Shown in pieces: positions 1 to 9,769 of a stretch of DNA of 48,043 bases. The position numbers and the translations under genes are program-made. This DNA is from Ichthyosporea sp. XGB-2017a (Eukaryota > Opisthokonta > Ichthyosporea), in contig PDIM01000014.1 in assembly GCA_002811675.1 (NCBI GenBank), positions 84,151 through 132,193 on the forward strand, read 5' to 3'. Positions within the stretch are counted from its first letter, which is position 1. Every line of letters begins with the position of its first letter. The notes below the pieces were generated by a model that saw only the letters and a program-made list of their open reading frames with translations, was not told where the DNA came from and made no database searches.

Positions 1-587
1 GCCAGCACAGGGCCAACATTGGAAACACTGGTGGGTTGGACGGTATCATTGACGGTCTTGTAAACGTTGCATGCCCCTGCCCTGAGGGAACTGAATCCAT
101 CGAAGGACAGTGTGTACCTAGCTGTGAGAATGGGCTGTACCATGAGGGGTACACTACCGGTACTGATGTTCCCACTTTTGTGTTTGACAACCGTGACTTG
201 TCCAGACAATCCGACTATCAACTTATCACTGAGGCCAATGAAGAATTGAAGATGTTCTATGATGAGAACGGTGAGACATATCTTGCGCGTGCGTGCAATG
301 AGAAGAGAGAGGAAACAGTTTATTTTGCTGTGGACAGCAACGAAGGTCAAACCAATGATTGCGTTAAGGAGTACTTCTATGGTACCGGTGGGGACTATGG
401 TAGATTGATGGCAAGACAGTCAAGGAATGGAGTGTGCAATGCTCCCGAATTGGAATCTAATTTGAACTTGGCATATGTTAGAATGGTTCACAGATGCCAA
501 TTGAACAATGTAAATGTCGTAAATGATGTTATCCACCGAGACGTTTGTGTAACTTTCCGCATGAAATGCACTCATTGCTCAGAGTAA
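1..587 (+). CDS. Cysteine-rich secreted or surface protein, 3' end only
   Basis: The frame is open from the left edge of the window (codons in phase from base 3) to a TAA stop at 585-587, so this is the C-terminal part, about 194 residues, of a longer protein whose start lies outside. The N-terminal part of the visible piece has an EGF- or TIL-like cysteine cluster (A-C-P-C-P-E-G-T, then G-Q-C-V-P-S-C). The last 150 residues form a domain with regularly spaced cysteines (ARAC, NDCVKEY, GVCNAP, HRCQ, RDVCV, KCTHC) that I do not recognise. No transmembrane segment is visible in this part and the protein ends shortly after KCTHCSE, so a secreted product is more likely than an anchored one. Function is unknown. 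Confidence 0.7.
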   Translation, partial: QHRANIGNTGGLDGIIDGLVNVACPCPEGTESIEGQCVPSCENGLYHEGYTTGTDVPTFVFDNRDLSRQSDYQLITEANEELKMFYDENGETYLARACNEKREETVYFAVDSNEGQTNDCVKEYFYGTGGDYGRLMARQSRNGVCNAPELESNLNLAYVRMVHRCQLNNVNVVNDVIHRDVCVTFRMKCTHCSE

Positions 588-1027
588 GAATTTTTGCGCA
601 GCTTCCCGGCCCCCCTCTTACCCGATTGTGACTACTTCCTGTTTTGATGTAAATAAATTTAAACTTATTACCTAAATAACCCATCCAATGGGGTGTTCCA
701 CAGAGGAACATCTTCCCAGGGAGCCGCGGCCTGCATTTTTCCCGCCAAAAATAAAAACTGAAAAGCCCTATTGGCTATTTTACGGCCAAAGAAAAAAAAA
801 ACAAAAAAAAAAGAGAAATAAAAAATAAAAAATGTTCTTTTTTTCCAAGACCCCGATTTTTTTTTGTTTTTCTTTTTTTGCGAGTTTAGTTTAGTTTTGG
901 GTGTCTTGTTCATTTGTTTATGGGATCTGTTTTTTGATTCGATCTGATGGATGTGATGGTATATATGGTATAGAAAAAAAGAGAAAAAATATATAAATTG
1001 ATCTCTCGTAGACACGCATTCAAGGAC
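588..1027. other. Intergenic: 3' flank and NCAPG2 5' region
   Basis: No gene is supported here. After the AATAAA at 652 the sequence becomes strongly A- and T-rich with purine runs around 788-870, then a pyrimidine- and AT-rich stretch directly ahead of NCAPG2. Reading frames on the minus strand through this interval encode only low-complexity phenylalanine- and lysine-rich strings. Confidence 0.6.
652..657 (+). terminator. Polyadenylation signal of the left-edge gene
   Basis: AATAAA lies 65 bases behind the stop codon at 587, in an A/T-rich stretch. Several other genes in this window have the same hexamer shortly behind the stop. Confidence 0.5.
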
Positions 1028-4000
1028 ATGAAAGAAAAAAGAAAAAGTCCTTTGCTCAGTGCGGTGATTGCCGAAAATGGAGTGGAGGTGATTAAATTCT
1101 CTCGCCTCCATGCAAGCAAGAAGGATAAGTTTGATCTAAATGAAACTCTGCAACTGTTTACACGTGAAGAGAGGAAGAAACTGTGGAATGGACTGGTGGC
1201 TTTACTTGAGAAATATCTGGAAGGTCCTGGAAATATTGATGACACAGAAAAGGGAGGGATCGAGTATGATCCCTTTGACCGGGAAGATGTTGAGGAGTTG
1301 GTTGATTTATTGAGTGCTGCTTGTGAGTTTTGCATGGTTGGTATGACGCTTAAAACCCATAAGAAGAAAGGGGTTGTTGATGATGACAGTGAAAGTGGAG
1401 TTGAAATTAGTGAAGAGCTTTTTCTAGTTGCGGAGACATTACACGGCCTTATATTTTCGTTAAGCGAACATATTGTGGAAGAGAAAGAAGACAATGAAGA
1501 TGCAGAAAGTGATAATGTTGGTGCGAGCAAACGTGAGGCTTCTTTGCGCTCTGTGCGAGATAAAATAATTCTCACCCGAGACAACATTGTGTGTATGTGT
1601 GAACTGTGGTGGAAAAATAATTTCGAAGGAAAAGAAGCGCTGATGTCACAAGCGCTGTGTCATTTGCTAGTACTATCCTTGGAGGAAGCTAGTAAAGCTC
1701 CTCTTTTGAAAAGAATTTACAGCATGCGAGAAGGCCTTTATGCGGTAGACTTTGAAGATGATTCGGCTGAAATGTTCCGTACTCTTCTTATGCATTGTGT
1801 CATCCATCCTTTTTATTTGTCAAATGAGTTTGGTATAAAATTTTGCGCTTTCTTGTTCACTATATCTCCAAATTTGATGAATGATATACACGAAACAATC
1901 AAAAATCAAATTGCCACTACTCGTTCGAAATTAGTTCTTGAAGCATACGGCGAAATCTTTTTCCGGGCGTGGAAACAATTGACCGACGACCTCCTATATC
2001 ATTTTGAGTATTCGTGCTTACAGGACTTGATGTATCATGCCGTTCTTGCTCCGCGAAAGGGTTCTTACTCTCTCGCACTAAATTTGCAAGCTGTTCTATC
2101 ACACTTTCATAATCAGAAGCGATACAAAGGTGTTGATGAGGCATTGCTGCGTTTGTATGAACCTATTGTGTGGAGAAATCTAAAGGTAGCGAATTCAGAA
2201 GTTCGAGCGAATGCTGCTGCTATTCTTTTTGATGCATTTCCTTTGCAAGATCCCGATTCAAGAGCTTCCGAAATTGATGAAGCACTTCAAAAGCAATTTG
2301 ACACACTTCCCGACCTCTTTACGGATCCTTGTCCAGATGTGCGAGTTATAGGTGTGCATGGTATTTGCCGCATAATCAGTTTGTACTTTGAGCTGATTCC
2401 TCTTCCCACAACAAAATCTCTTTTGGAAAAAATTGTGAATGACATGGCTTTTGATGCCAGCGCAAATGTTGTGAGGGTTGCTGTACTTCAAGGACTGGAA
2501 TTTCTGCTCGACAACCATTTGTGCGTCCCTTTGTTGAAGACTTATCTTGCCCAAGTGAAAAACTTGATTCACGATTCATCGGAAAAGGTGAGGAATGCTT
2601 TCATATCCCTCTTGCTCACAGTCAAGAATATCAAGTCCATCAAATATTATCACGTTGTGCCAATCAAGCATTTGCTTTCGCGTCTTGAGCTTGAAACTTC
2701 TTCTGCCCTACAGAAAAAGATTGCCTCTCTTTTGTTGAATTCCTATTATCCCGTTAATAAGACAGGCGAGGATAAAGTTACCAGATGCATTGCTCTTGCA
2801 GCAACCAACGCTGGTGCTTGTCGCCAATTTTACAAAGTTTTGCCTGCCATTCTTTCAGACGATCGTGATTTGCCTAAATTTTTTCTCTTGCTGTGTGAAT
2901 GCTTGAGCGTTTCTATTGAAAATGACAATTGTGAGAAAAGCGGTAGTCAAAGTGAAAGTGCACTAAGTTTAGATGACATGGACATAATCGAAGGTGTACT
3001 TGATGTGATGGCAATACTTCTAGAGGGACTTGCAAAGCAGCTCAAGAAACGGTGTAACGCCAAAGTTTACAGCAAAATTATTGAAAAACTCAAGAGTGAT
3101 ATTCCTCTATTCAGAACCAAATTTACGTCTCAAGCTGCGAACGAAGCAATATTGCATATGCTGGCCCACTTGCCTGAAAGCTGCTTGTCAAGTTTTGATA
3201 AGCAAATGGTTCAAAGTCTTACAGCTCTTGAGAGTGATGCCAAAGTGTGTGAATTCGGCCCTATTGTTGACTGTCTATGTGGTTGGAAGTATCAGCAAAA
3301 ATTATTTGAGTTGATAGATACATCTCTGGAACACATGTTTGCGGACACATCGCAAGAGTCAGCCAATATCAAGTCCAAGCGTGCGAAGAGTAGAAAGGGT
3401 GATGGAAAAGAAAATGTTCCTCAAAAGAACCATAATGCCCAAAAGGACAATCCCCTTAAAGACAAAAAATCATCCGCCTTGCCGCAAGCAAAAGTGGCGT
3501 TACAGGTTTTGAACTATATGCTCTTGTCCGAACAAAATAGAAACTATTTGTTGAACGATGCAGAACTCGTAGGTTCCCTTTTGTGTACATTGAGAAGGTC
3601 GATGAAAGTTGTAAAGGAAAAACTTTATGACAGAAGTATATTGGAGCTTCAGGCACCTCATTTGGAACAACTCTGCTATTGCCTAGAATCGTACATCAAA
3701 TTGGAAGTTCATGTGAGCTTAGAGGAGAATGTACGGAAAGACACAAATGGCTTTGTTCAGGATGTAATGATGTGGTGTACTGATTATGTGCTACCTTACA
3801 TTTCCGAACATGATGAACCAAGTCCGAAAAAACCGCTAAGGAAGGGACAGAAGAACAGTGAAACGGAGACGAAGAGTCTTGGGAAGAAGGCCTTTAGTTT
3901 TGTTGAGGTCATTCTCTCTGTTTTTATTGAATTTTATACGTTAGGTTTGTTTCAAGACACAAGCCCTTCTATTGTCTCAGAGACCGAAATGTGGAAGTTT

Positions 4001-4813
4001 CTATTTCACGTTTTTGTCCAAGCTGATTCTTCTTACTATTTGAAACTGAAGTCTCATATGGAGAAAGTTCTGTATCAAATGGCATATGACACCTTTTTAT
4101 GTAAAAGGACTTTTCATGAAGTATGTAAGGCCCCCGGAAAACTTTTTAATATATTCAGGCATGAGAAAGAAGATGAAAATTTGAGCGAATTATCCCCTAT
4201 GCTAAAAGAAATGCTTCGTATATATGACATGATCACCCTCCTCTTTGAAAAAGCTTCTTCTTGTCACACTCAAGGTGGTGAAATATACCATTCATTGAAA
4301 CCAATTTTGTTAGAGGTTATTAATGTTGCATACAAAGGGGGATTGCTATCAAAAATTATGTACCCAATGGCAAATATTGTGAAGCAAGAAATGCTGATGA
4401 ACCCAATTGATTTCAGTAACCACCCAGAAGATTCGCGGACAGACCTTCCGCCAATATCGTCGTTTATGTATACCTTTTTGAGGAAAACTGACAATTATAC
4501 AAATGCTTTTTTCCTGGCTTTGCTTGATAAAAATATTTTTAAGCATCAAGAACTAAATGCAAGTGCAGATTCCTTAGAAGAGGTGTCTGACATTCTGAAA
4601 GAAGTATATGTAGCATTCCAATTCACCTCAGTTCTGCTAAATGAAAATGAAGAGGTCGCCAGCGCAGGGGGCTCACCTATGGATATGACATTCATTAAGC
4701 AATTAATAATTGAGACGGCTTCTTCTCTAGAAGAATTGCCTAAAATCACCGATCTCCATTCGCACATTCACATCATGATTACACACGCACGACAGCTCTC
4801 TGCCGCTCAGTAA
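1028..4813 (+). CDS. NCAPG2: Condensin-2 complex subunit G2
   Basis: This is a 1,261-residue alpha-helical HEAT-repeat protein, the HEAT subunit G2 of condensin II, which compacts mitotic chromosomes together with SMC2/SMC4, CAP-H2 and CAP-D3. The N-terminus matches the animal protein from its first residue, with the LNE and KKLW motifs of the first helices. Further along, a stretch with WWKNNF and KNQI precedes the diagnostic block around residues 330-410 (FRAWKQ, HNQKR, VRANAAAILFDAFP, LQDPD). Other family segments are VRVIGVHGICRI and the HDSSEKVRNAF helix. The first ATG at 1028 is chosen because homology begins there; the frame is open a little further upstream without a methionine. No intron is needed. 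A charged Lys/Ser-rich insertion near residues 785-825 is probably a disordered loop. The 3' end faces BBS5 tail to tail. Fungi usually lack condensin II, which argues against a typical fungal genome. Confidence 0.93.
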   Translation: MKEKRKSPLLSAVIAENGVEVIKFSRLHASKKDKFDLNETLQLFTREERKKLWNGLVALLEKYLEGPGNIDDTEKGGIEYDPFDREDVEELVDLLSAACEFCMVGMTLKTHKKKGVVDDDSESGVEISEELFLVAETLHGLIFSLSEHIVEEKEDNEDAESDNVGASKREASLRSVRDKIILTRDNIVCMCELWWKNNFEGKEALMSQALCHLLVLSLEEASKAPLLKRIYSMREGLYAVDFEDDSAEMFRTLLMHCVIHPFYLSNEFGIKFCAFLFTISPNLMNDIHETIKNQIATTRSKLVLEAYGEIFFRAWKQLTDDLLYHFEYSCLQDLMYHAVLAPRKGSYSLALNLQAVLSHFHNQKRYKGVDEALLRLYEPIVWRNLKVANSEVRANAAAILFDAFPLQDPDSRASEIDEALQKQFDTLPDLFTDPCPDVRVIGVHGICRIISLYFELIPLPTTKSLLEKIVNDMAFDASANVVRVAVLQGLEFLLDNHLCVPLLKTYLAQVKNLIHDSSEKVRNAFISLLLTVKNIKSIKYYHVVPIKHLLSRLELETSSALQKKIASLLLNSYYPVNKTGEDKVTRCIALAATNAGACRQFYKVLPAILSDDRDLPKFFLLLCECLSVSIENDNCEKSGSQSESALSLDDMDIIEGVLDVMAILLEGLAKQLKKRCNAKVYSKIIEKLKSDIPLFRTKFTSQAANEAILHMLAHLPESCLSSFDKQMVQSLTALESDAKVCEFGPIVDCLCGWKYQQKLFELIDTSLEHMFADTSQESANIKSKRAKSRKGDGKENVPQKNHNAQKDNPLKDKKSSALPQAKVALQVLNYMLLSEQNRNYLLNDAELVGSLLCTLRRSMKVVKEKLYDRSILELQAPHLEQLCYCLESYIKLEVHVSLEENVRKDTNGFVQDVMMWCTDYVLPYISEHDEPSPKKPLRKGQKNSETETKSLGKKAFSFVEVILSVFIEFYTLGLFQDTSPSIVSETEMWKFLFHVFVQADSSYYLKLKSHMEKVLYQMAYDTFLCKRTFHEVCKAPGKLFNIFRHEKEDENLSELSPMLKEMLRIYDMITLLFEKASSCHTQGGEIYHSLKPILLEVINVAYKGGLLSKIMYPMANIVKQEMLMNPIDFSNHPEDSRTDLPPISSFMYTFLRKTDNYTNAFFLALLDKNIFKHQELNASADSLEEVSDILKEVYVAFQFTSVLLNENEEVASAGGSPMDMTFIKQLIIETASSLEELPKITDLHSHIHIMITHARQLSAAQ

Positions 4814-4898
4814 TACTTTCGTCTTTTTAAAAAACACTATCTTATTTTGTTTTTGTTGTTCTTTGCGAGAACGAAGCACATTTTGAATCTTAGCCAAT

Positions 4899-4904
4899 AA
4901 TAAA
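4899..4904 (+). terminator. Polyadenylation signal of NCAPG2
   Basis: AATAAA lies 85 bases behind the NCAPG2 stop. It is only 24 bases from the end of the convergent BBS5 reading frame, so the two mature 3' ends probably overlap. Confidence 0.5.
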
Positions 4905-4927
4905 ACAACACATAATCAGAAGTAAAT

Positions 4928-6202
4928 TTAGGAGTTCCCGCTGGACGGAATGCGAATTTCTGCTTCAATATGCCAAAGATCAGCAATGGTGGAATCCCCC
5001 ACCGGCTCTTCAATAGCCAACCCAATCTCTTCACTAAATACCACCCGGCGATCTCTGTCTTTACTAGCATTTTCGTAGTAGGCAGCGAATGCATCACTAC
5101 CTGATTCCTCATACGACAGGACATTTTCATTCTCTTCGTTTCCCCCATTGCTCGTCCTTCTATCAGCATCATCACCCTCACACAAACTATCTGCAGAATC
5201 CAGGGAGCGGGGAGGCCAGAAGTGTGGCTTCTCCATAAAGAGATTGCGATAGGATAAAATCTCTTCCGCAATGGGTTTCTGTGTGTCTAAAGGCTGAATG
5301 GACAGCAATAGTTGCTGGCATTCTCTGTCCTGATTTTTGTTTTGGCTAAACAGCGAGTCAATGCAAATTAACTGACCAATACTTGTGTCCACAGTACGAA
5401 TCCATCTACATTGAATATACGGAAAGGAAACATTGTTATTAGACAGGGCCGTTGAAGTAAAGTGAGCATACCACACCACTCTGAAAGTGGTAATAATCAG
5501 ATTTCCGAGAGTCCCCTCCCCTGGACGAGATATTGTCACCCTCATTGCTCCATTGATTTCTCTAACTACCTTCTCGCCAGGGAGACACACAAAGGCGTTA
5601 AGGTCTCTCTTTTGTTCAGCGCCACTGTTGGACTTTGGTAGGTTGGAGGCCCCTGCAATAGACAAAGAACTAGAGGTAGACTGTGGAGGTGGGGAAGAGA
5701 ACAACAAATGGCTGTGATAGACCACTTCTCTGTACATAGTTGAGGTACCATAGGCATTAAGAACACTTATAATCACTCTAGATAGGATATGATTGTTTTT
5801 CGAGTTCACTGAGGTATGAGAGTGGCCAGCCGTCTCCATTTGTCTCTTTGTAAACGTGAAAGAGAAACGAGTGGTTTCAAAAGTGCTGAATATGCAAACA
5901 CTTTCAAATAATCCCCCACCTGCCATTTCTCTGGTGTCTTGATCAGAAACTTCCACAGCACTTATTGTATGAAGTCCTATGGAAAGATTTACATTTGACT
6001 TTTTCATAATAAGCATCAGCCGCAGATTTGTGAGATGCAAGTTGCCTTCTTGGTAAGATCTGGAAGACTTTGCATCTTGCACATTGGGTATCTTTGCGAT
6101 TAATTCCTCCCCTTTTCGAAGTTGCAGTAAATAAGTAGGAGCGTCAAAGAGTATTTCTCGATCCTGCCACAGATATTCGTCTACCTTTTTTCTAGTGAAC
6201 AT
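4928..6202 (-). CDS. BBS5: Bardet-Biedl syndrome 5 protein (BBSome subunit)
   Basis: A 424-residue subunit of the BBSome, the coat-like complex that moves membrane proteins in and out of cilia. BBS5 carries two PH-like (DM16) domains that bind phosphoinositides. Visible family landmarks are the start (EYLWQDREILFD), the first domain (GNLHLTNLRLM, then NLSIGLHTI), the MYREV helix, the second domain (GTLGNLIITTFRVVWYA, VSFPYIQCRWI) and the conserved acidic C-terminus (DAFAAYY, FSEEIGLAIEE, DLWHIE). The start at 6202 (MFTRKK) is chosen because homology begins immediately after it. The 46 in-frame upstream codons are hydrophobic low-complexity sequence unlike the family. A Ser/Pro-rich insertion of roughly 35 residues lies between the two PH-like domains. 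No introns. It shows that the organism builds, or recently built, cilia. Confidence 0.93.
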   Translation of the reverse strand: MFTRKKVDEYLWQDREILFDAPTYLLQLRKGEELIAKIPNVQDAKSSRSYQEGNLHLTNLRLMLIMKKSNVNLSIGLHTISAVEVSDQDTREMAGGGLFESVCIFSTFETTRFSFTFTKRQMETAGHSHTSVNSKNNHILSRVIISVLNAYGTSTMYREVVYHSHLLFSSPPPQSTSSSLSIAGASNLPKSNSGAEQKRDLNAFVCLPGEKVVREINGAMRVTISRPGEGTLGNLIITTFRVVWYAHFTSTALSNNNVSFPYIQCRWIRTVDTSIGQLICIDSLFSQNKNQDRECQQLLLSIQPLDTQKPIAEEILSYRNLFMEKPHFWPPRSLDSADSLCEGDDADRRTSNGGNEENENVLSYEESGSDAFAAYYENASKDRDRRVVFSEEIGLAIEEPVGDSTIADLWHIEAEIRIPSSGNS

Positions 6203-6798
6203 GATTGCATTCAGAACTCTCGAGAGAAAGAGTGAGAGAAAATAGAAGAAGAGAAAGAAGATTCCGTAAACACAGTCAACGATAAAATCAGAATAGGAGG
6301 TAAATAAAAAAAAAAAATTATTTGTGCCAAAAAATTGCACTTCTTCTTTTGACGCATATATGTTTCAAAGAAGAAAGTCGCGCTTGATAAATTTTAGTTC
6401 TTCAGATTTTCAACGCTTTATTTCTTCTTCTCTTCTCTCTTTCTTCTATCACTTCGCATATTACATTTCATTGGAGGAATTCATTTTTCTAGCGACATGA
6501 CACTAGGAAGTTTTAACTACAGTATGTAGTATGTTTTGAGCTTTCCAGAATATCGACGTAGCTAGGCTGTTTTACCCAGGAGCTGTACTAATATAGAGTA
6601 GACAATCGTTCACGGACCGACACGACGTACGTATCTCTGCTTGACCTTTACAATCGACCTCTACGTACACGAGGCCTCTACAGCGTGGCCACAACTGGTA
6701 TAAACACTATTTTAATAGATTGGCACCCTCATAGCACAAGAATGTTATATGCCTTCCTCCTTCACTAGAAATGTTTGATGTGTAGACCTAATTATAAC

Positions 6799-6858
6799 CA
6801 ACAAGCTTATTAATACTCTACTTTATGTGCATTCCTTAAATTCCAAATAAGCTTGTTG
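6799..6858. repeat. Perfect 13-bp inverted repeat with 34-bp spacer
   Basis: CAACAAGCTTATT at 6799-6811 is exactly complementary to AATAAGCTTGTTG at 6846-6858. As RNA it would form a 13-bp hairpin. Its role is unknown; it could be the edge of a small inverted-repeat element or a chance structure in AT-rich DNA. Confidence 0.6.
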
Positions 6859-7035
6859 TAGTGAATTGGGTCCATATTTAAAATATATAATGTATGTGTA
6901 TGAAGGAACGCCTAGATTCTCAAAAATCTTGCTGAAGCTGACAGGACGTGGTCATTATGGCGAGGGCGATTACGCATGCAGCTGGCCGTCATGAACGTCT
7001 ACGCATGTGTCTAACTTCTTACTTCAAGGTCGATT

Positions 7036-7783
7036 CTAAAAGGCGTGACGGCCGATTCTCCCAGCCCCCTGAATAATTGATCCAGCTGCTGCACTTTTCT
7101 GCACTCCATTGCCTTGAAACCAAATTACACATTCATCTAAGCGCACCCAAGAATAGTTTGTAATCCTTCGGAGAATATCATCAGTCCATACTTTCGAGCA
7201 CACTGAACTATATATACGCGAAGGATTGCAAATGGTATGATGTGGATTAGTATTAAACCTTCCATCAGTACGAGTTAGCTTAAAAATTTGTCTCGCAAAC
7301 GGTGAATGAGATGCATGTGTTGAAGAATGGACAACATGAGGGACCACAATACATCTTTAAAAGTTTTCAGCATGAGGGTCGACGCAAGTGCTATAGAATG
7401 CAAATGTTCATGTTCGAAAGAAACAAAAGAGGCATATCAATGACCACATTAATAAAGTCCTTCAACCATTTTCATCAAAAAATAAGTATATTGGAGATTA
7501 TTTTGATCCCCTAAACACAAAGGACATTGGAACGTAACTTGTAATTTGAACCCCCAAAATAAAATACAACGCTGCAAAAATTTACGCACAAAAGAGAGTT
7601 TCTCCACCGGCGGTGAAGTGTGAACCAAAGCCAGAAAATGAGAACAAAGTGTCTTTTGTTGTTCTTTGCAAAACCTAATTCTAAAAAGGTGGCATTGGTA
7701 TGCAGCAGATGTGCCCAGAAAGGATAAGAAGGGTTCCATTGTAATTCGATATGCGGAAAGGAAAGCTTCGATTTATGTAACAA
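7036..7783 (-). pseudogene. Possible decayed reading frame, family unknown
   Basis: On the minus strand, three partly overlapping open stretches in different frames (about 7783-7511, 7739-7449 and 7347-7036) follow one another with protein-like composition. One contains a CPLC motif at about 7510-7530, faintly like the zinc knuckle at the end of some retrotransposon reverse transcriptases, and the last contains DDILRRITNYSW. The pattern would fit a frameshifted remnant. The similarity is too weak to name a family, and chance open frames are a serious alternative. Confidence 0.15.
7158..7231. repeat. Near-perfect 13-bp inverted repeat
   Basis: TTGTAATCCTTCG at 7158-7170 pairs with CGAAGGATTGCAA at 7219-7231 with a single mismatch, over a 48-base spacer. 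It is the second such structure in the same 2-kb gene-poor interval. Confidence 0.5.
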
Positions 7784-8055
7784 TACCAGGAAAGTAATTG
7801 ACGCTATAATTATAAGCCCCTACAGCTGCTGGATGACGCAATTTACAACTTCACACTTGCTCCAAACAGCTGCTGACATTGAGAGCTAATTTCAAGCTCT
7901 ATAAAACTGGGTACAGTCCCGAGTAATGGGCGATGTACTCGACTGGGTTACTTCTTGGAAGCCATCGGAGAAGCTATATCAGAAGAAGGGTTTTAAGCAA
8001 AACCACAACTTTATACCCGAAAAGAAGTATCATCTGGACGAGTGCACAACGCTCG

Positions 8056-8063
8056 TATAAATA
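8056..8063 (+). promoter_or_regulatory. TATA-like element upstream of the peroxidase gene
   Basis: TATAAATA lies about 160 bases ahead of the ATG at 8222. A second, weaker candidate (CTATAAAAC) lies near 7898. The assignment rests only on sequence and position. Confidence 0.3.
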
Positions 8064-8221
8064 CAGCTCAATATCTTCAAAAATTTTGGGGAACTTGCTA
8101 TTTTTTAAATCAGATTCGTTTAAATCAAGAACAGTCGTAAATATCAAATATCAACATTATATAACATAAAGCAAAGTAAGATCTGTGAAGTGATTGATTT
8201 GAACAAAATTGTGAGTGCATT

Positions 8222-9520
8222 ATGGCCTTCTTGCTCAAAACTCGTACTATGTCCCGGTGTCATGTTCTGTTAATACTCATTGTGCTCATTTGCTCTGCAT
8301 GTTCGACTCATGGACAGTGTGTTCAAACCGACTTCTATGATGAATGTGTTCCTTCCTCCCGAGAGGGGTTTTCTTGTGATAGCTACGACGCTACTGCCAT
8401 GGACTGGAATGGCTTCAGGCAAGAGCTGATGGACTTTTTTAAAGCTGATGGCACTATTGGGCCAGACGACTTGCCCCATAAACGCATAGCTGCTGTTCTC
8501 GTTCGAGCAACTTTTCATGATGCAGGCTCTTTCTTGGCGGATAATTCCGAAGAGCTTATCGCTGAAAAGGAAAGCGAGAAGCATTTTGCTTTGCACCGAC
8601 AGCTCAAAGGAACAGGTGGCGCTGATGGTTCTATGGTGCTATCTCCCGATGAACAGAATTGGCGCGGAAATAACTTTCCTTTCGCAATGGTTCCGTATGT
8701 TCGCGGAATCCTTCTTCCTATGGCAAACAAATATGGATGTTCGGTCGCAGATGCCATTCAGGTCGCTGGAGCAGTTGCAACATGCTTTCTTGCTGAGAGT
8801 CGGCTGATCGGACCCAATAGTGACAAGAGCCTCTTCCAAGTAGCGCCTAAATTTGACGATTTGCCAATCGGAAGGTGTGATAACTCGGAAACAAACCCAG
8901 AAGTTCTTCCCTCAGGCCTTTTAGACTTTAAAGGCTTTGCTCAGTACTGGAGAACTGTTGGGATATCTATTCGCGATGCCGCTGCCTTGATGGGTTCGCA
9001 TAGCGTTGTGGAAGATGGTCCCGGGCGAAGTGACGGCGTACAACAATTCAAGTGGTCGAACAAGTTTTTTAGCGATGGGACAACGGGCATAATTGCTAAA
9101 GCTGTTGGTTTTGTTGTTGAATGGAGCGCAGGAAGATGGCATTACACACCCAATGATGGAAATTCAGTCCCCCAAAATGTTCCATCTTCGTGCCCTTTCA
9201 AAAAACTTTACAGTGAACTCATGTCTGCATTTGCCTCGGATGAACGGAAGTGGGACATTGGCTTTGTAGAAGCTTTTTATAGGATGTCGTCCATTGGAGC
9301 AAAGTGGTCACCAGTTACAGGTTTATCCAAACTGTCTGTAAACAATGGTGCTACTAAACGAGGTACCCCTAAATCTTCTGGTAGTGGGAGTAAAGGGTCT
9401 GATTCGAAAAGTTCGCCTTCCGCTGACGAAGGGAGCTCTGACTCACAAGAAAAGAAACCTGATGATTCAAAAGAAAGAAAATCAGATAGCTCCAAACAAA
9501 GAAAGTCTGATAACCGTTGA
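8222..9520 (+). CDS. Secreted heme peroxidase (plant/fungal superfamily, class-II-like)
   Basis: A 432-residue extracellular peroxidase that reduces hydrogen peroxide while oxidising an unknown substrate. A signal peptide occupies residues 1-31 (hydrophobic core LLILIVLICSAC, then THGQ). The distal heme pocket is intact: Arg95 and His99 in VRATFHDAG, with Asp100 and the GGADGS segment (132-137) as likely distal calcium ligands. The proximal heme ligand is His260 in LMGSHSV, closer to the ASHSV form of fungal lignin and manganese peroxidases than to the GAHT form of ascorbate peroxidases. Paired cysteines fit a secreted enzyme. The catalytic domain ends near residue 370 and is followed by a low-complexity tail rich in Ser, Lys and Asp. 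No introns. The match to the superfamily is clear; the class assignment and substrate are inference. Confidence 0.88.
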   Translation: MAFLLKTRTMSRCHVLLILIVLICSACSTHGQCVQTDFYDECVPSSREGFSCDSYDATAMDWNGFRQELMDFFKADGTIGPDDLPHKRIAAVLVRATFHDAGSFLADNSEELIAEKESEKHFALHRQLKGTGGADGSMVLSPDEQNWRGNNFPFAMVPYVRGILLPMANKYGCSVADAIQVAGAVATCFLAESRLIGPNSDKSLFQVAPKFDDLPIGRCDNSETNPEVLPSGLLDFKGFAQYWRTVGISIRDAAALMGSHSVVEDGPGRSDGVQQFKWSNKFFSDGTTGIIAKAVGFVVEWSAGRWHYTPNDGNSVPQNVPSSCPFKKLYSELMSAFASDERKWDIGFVEAFYRMSSIGAKWSPVTGLSKLSVNNGATKRGTPKSSGSGSKGSDSKSSPSADEGSSDSQEKKPDDSKERKSDSSKQRKSDNR

Positions 9521-9603
9521 GACAGCTGTAGCGGAGGACATCGCATTGGGCTTGGAAATATATTAATTTTATAATAGAAAACCGTAAAGCAAACCAAAAC
9601 AAC

Positions 9604-9609
9604 AATAAA
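9604..9609 (+). terminator. Polyadenylation signal of the peroxidase gene
   Basis: AATAAA lies 84 bases behind the peroxidase stop, in an A-rich stretch. Confidence 0.45.
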
Positions 9610-9769
9610 CACTACGAGAAAAAGATAATTTGAACTTGATATAAAATAGTTCTCTCAAAGGTACCCCGAACGGACATTTCTTCCTTATTTCACAAGATTC
9701 CGTCGTACATACAAGGTCGCGAAAAGGAATAGCTCTGCTTCACGTCTTCACATGAATATTACAGATAGG

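Larger units (their letters stand above)
6203..8221. other. Two-kilobase gene-poor intergenic region
   Basis: This lies between the heads of two divergent genes, BBS5 (-) and the peroxidase (+). I see no intact gene and no tRNA: I looked for B-box-like GGTTCRANNCC sequences and found none with a matching A box. It holds the two inverted repeats at 6799-6858 and 7158-7231, a possible decayed reading frame at 7036-7783, and TATA-like sequences before the peroxidase. A short direct repeat TACGCATG occurs near 6972 and 7003, and GGCCGTCA / TGACGGCC forms a short inverted pair near 6983 and 7045. Confidence 0.5.

Noticed and set aside
6203-6340. 46-residue hydrophobic N-terminal extension of BBS5.
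   Set aside because: Family homology starts at the Met at 6202; the upstream codons are low-complexity AT-rich sequence typical of a leader.
6203-6600. Search for an RFX-type X-box ahead of the ciliary gene BBS5.
   Set aside because: No sequence close to the GTTGCC-ATGGCAAC pattern was seen upstream of the start.
7020-7060. GGTCGATTC resembling a tRNA B box.
   Set aside because: No acceptor stem, A box or cloverleaf could be drawn around it.
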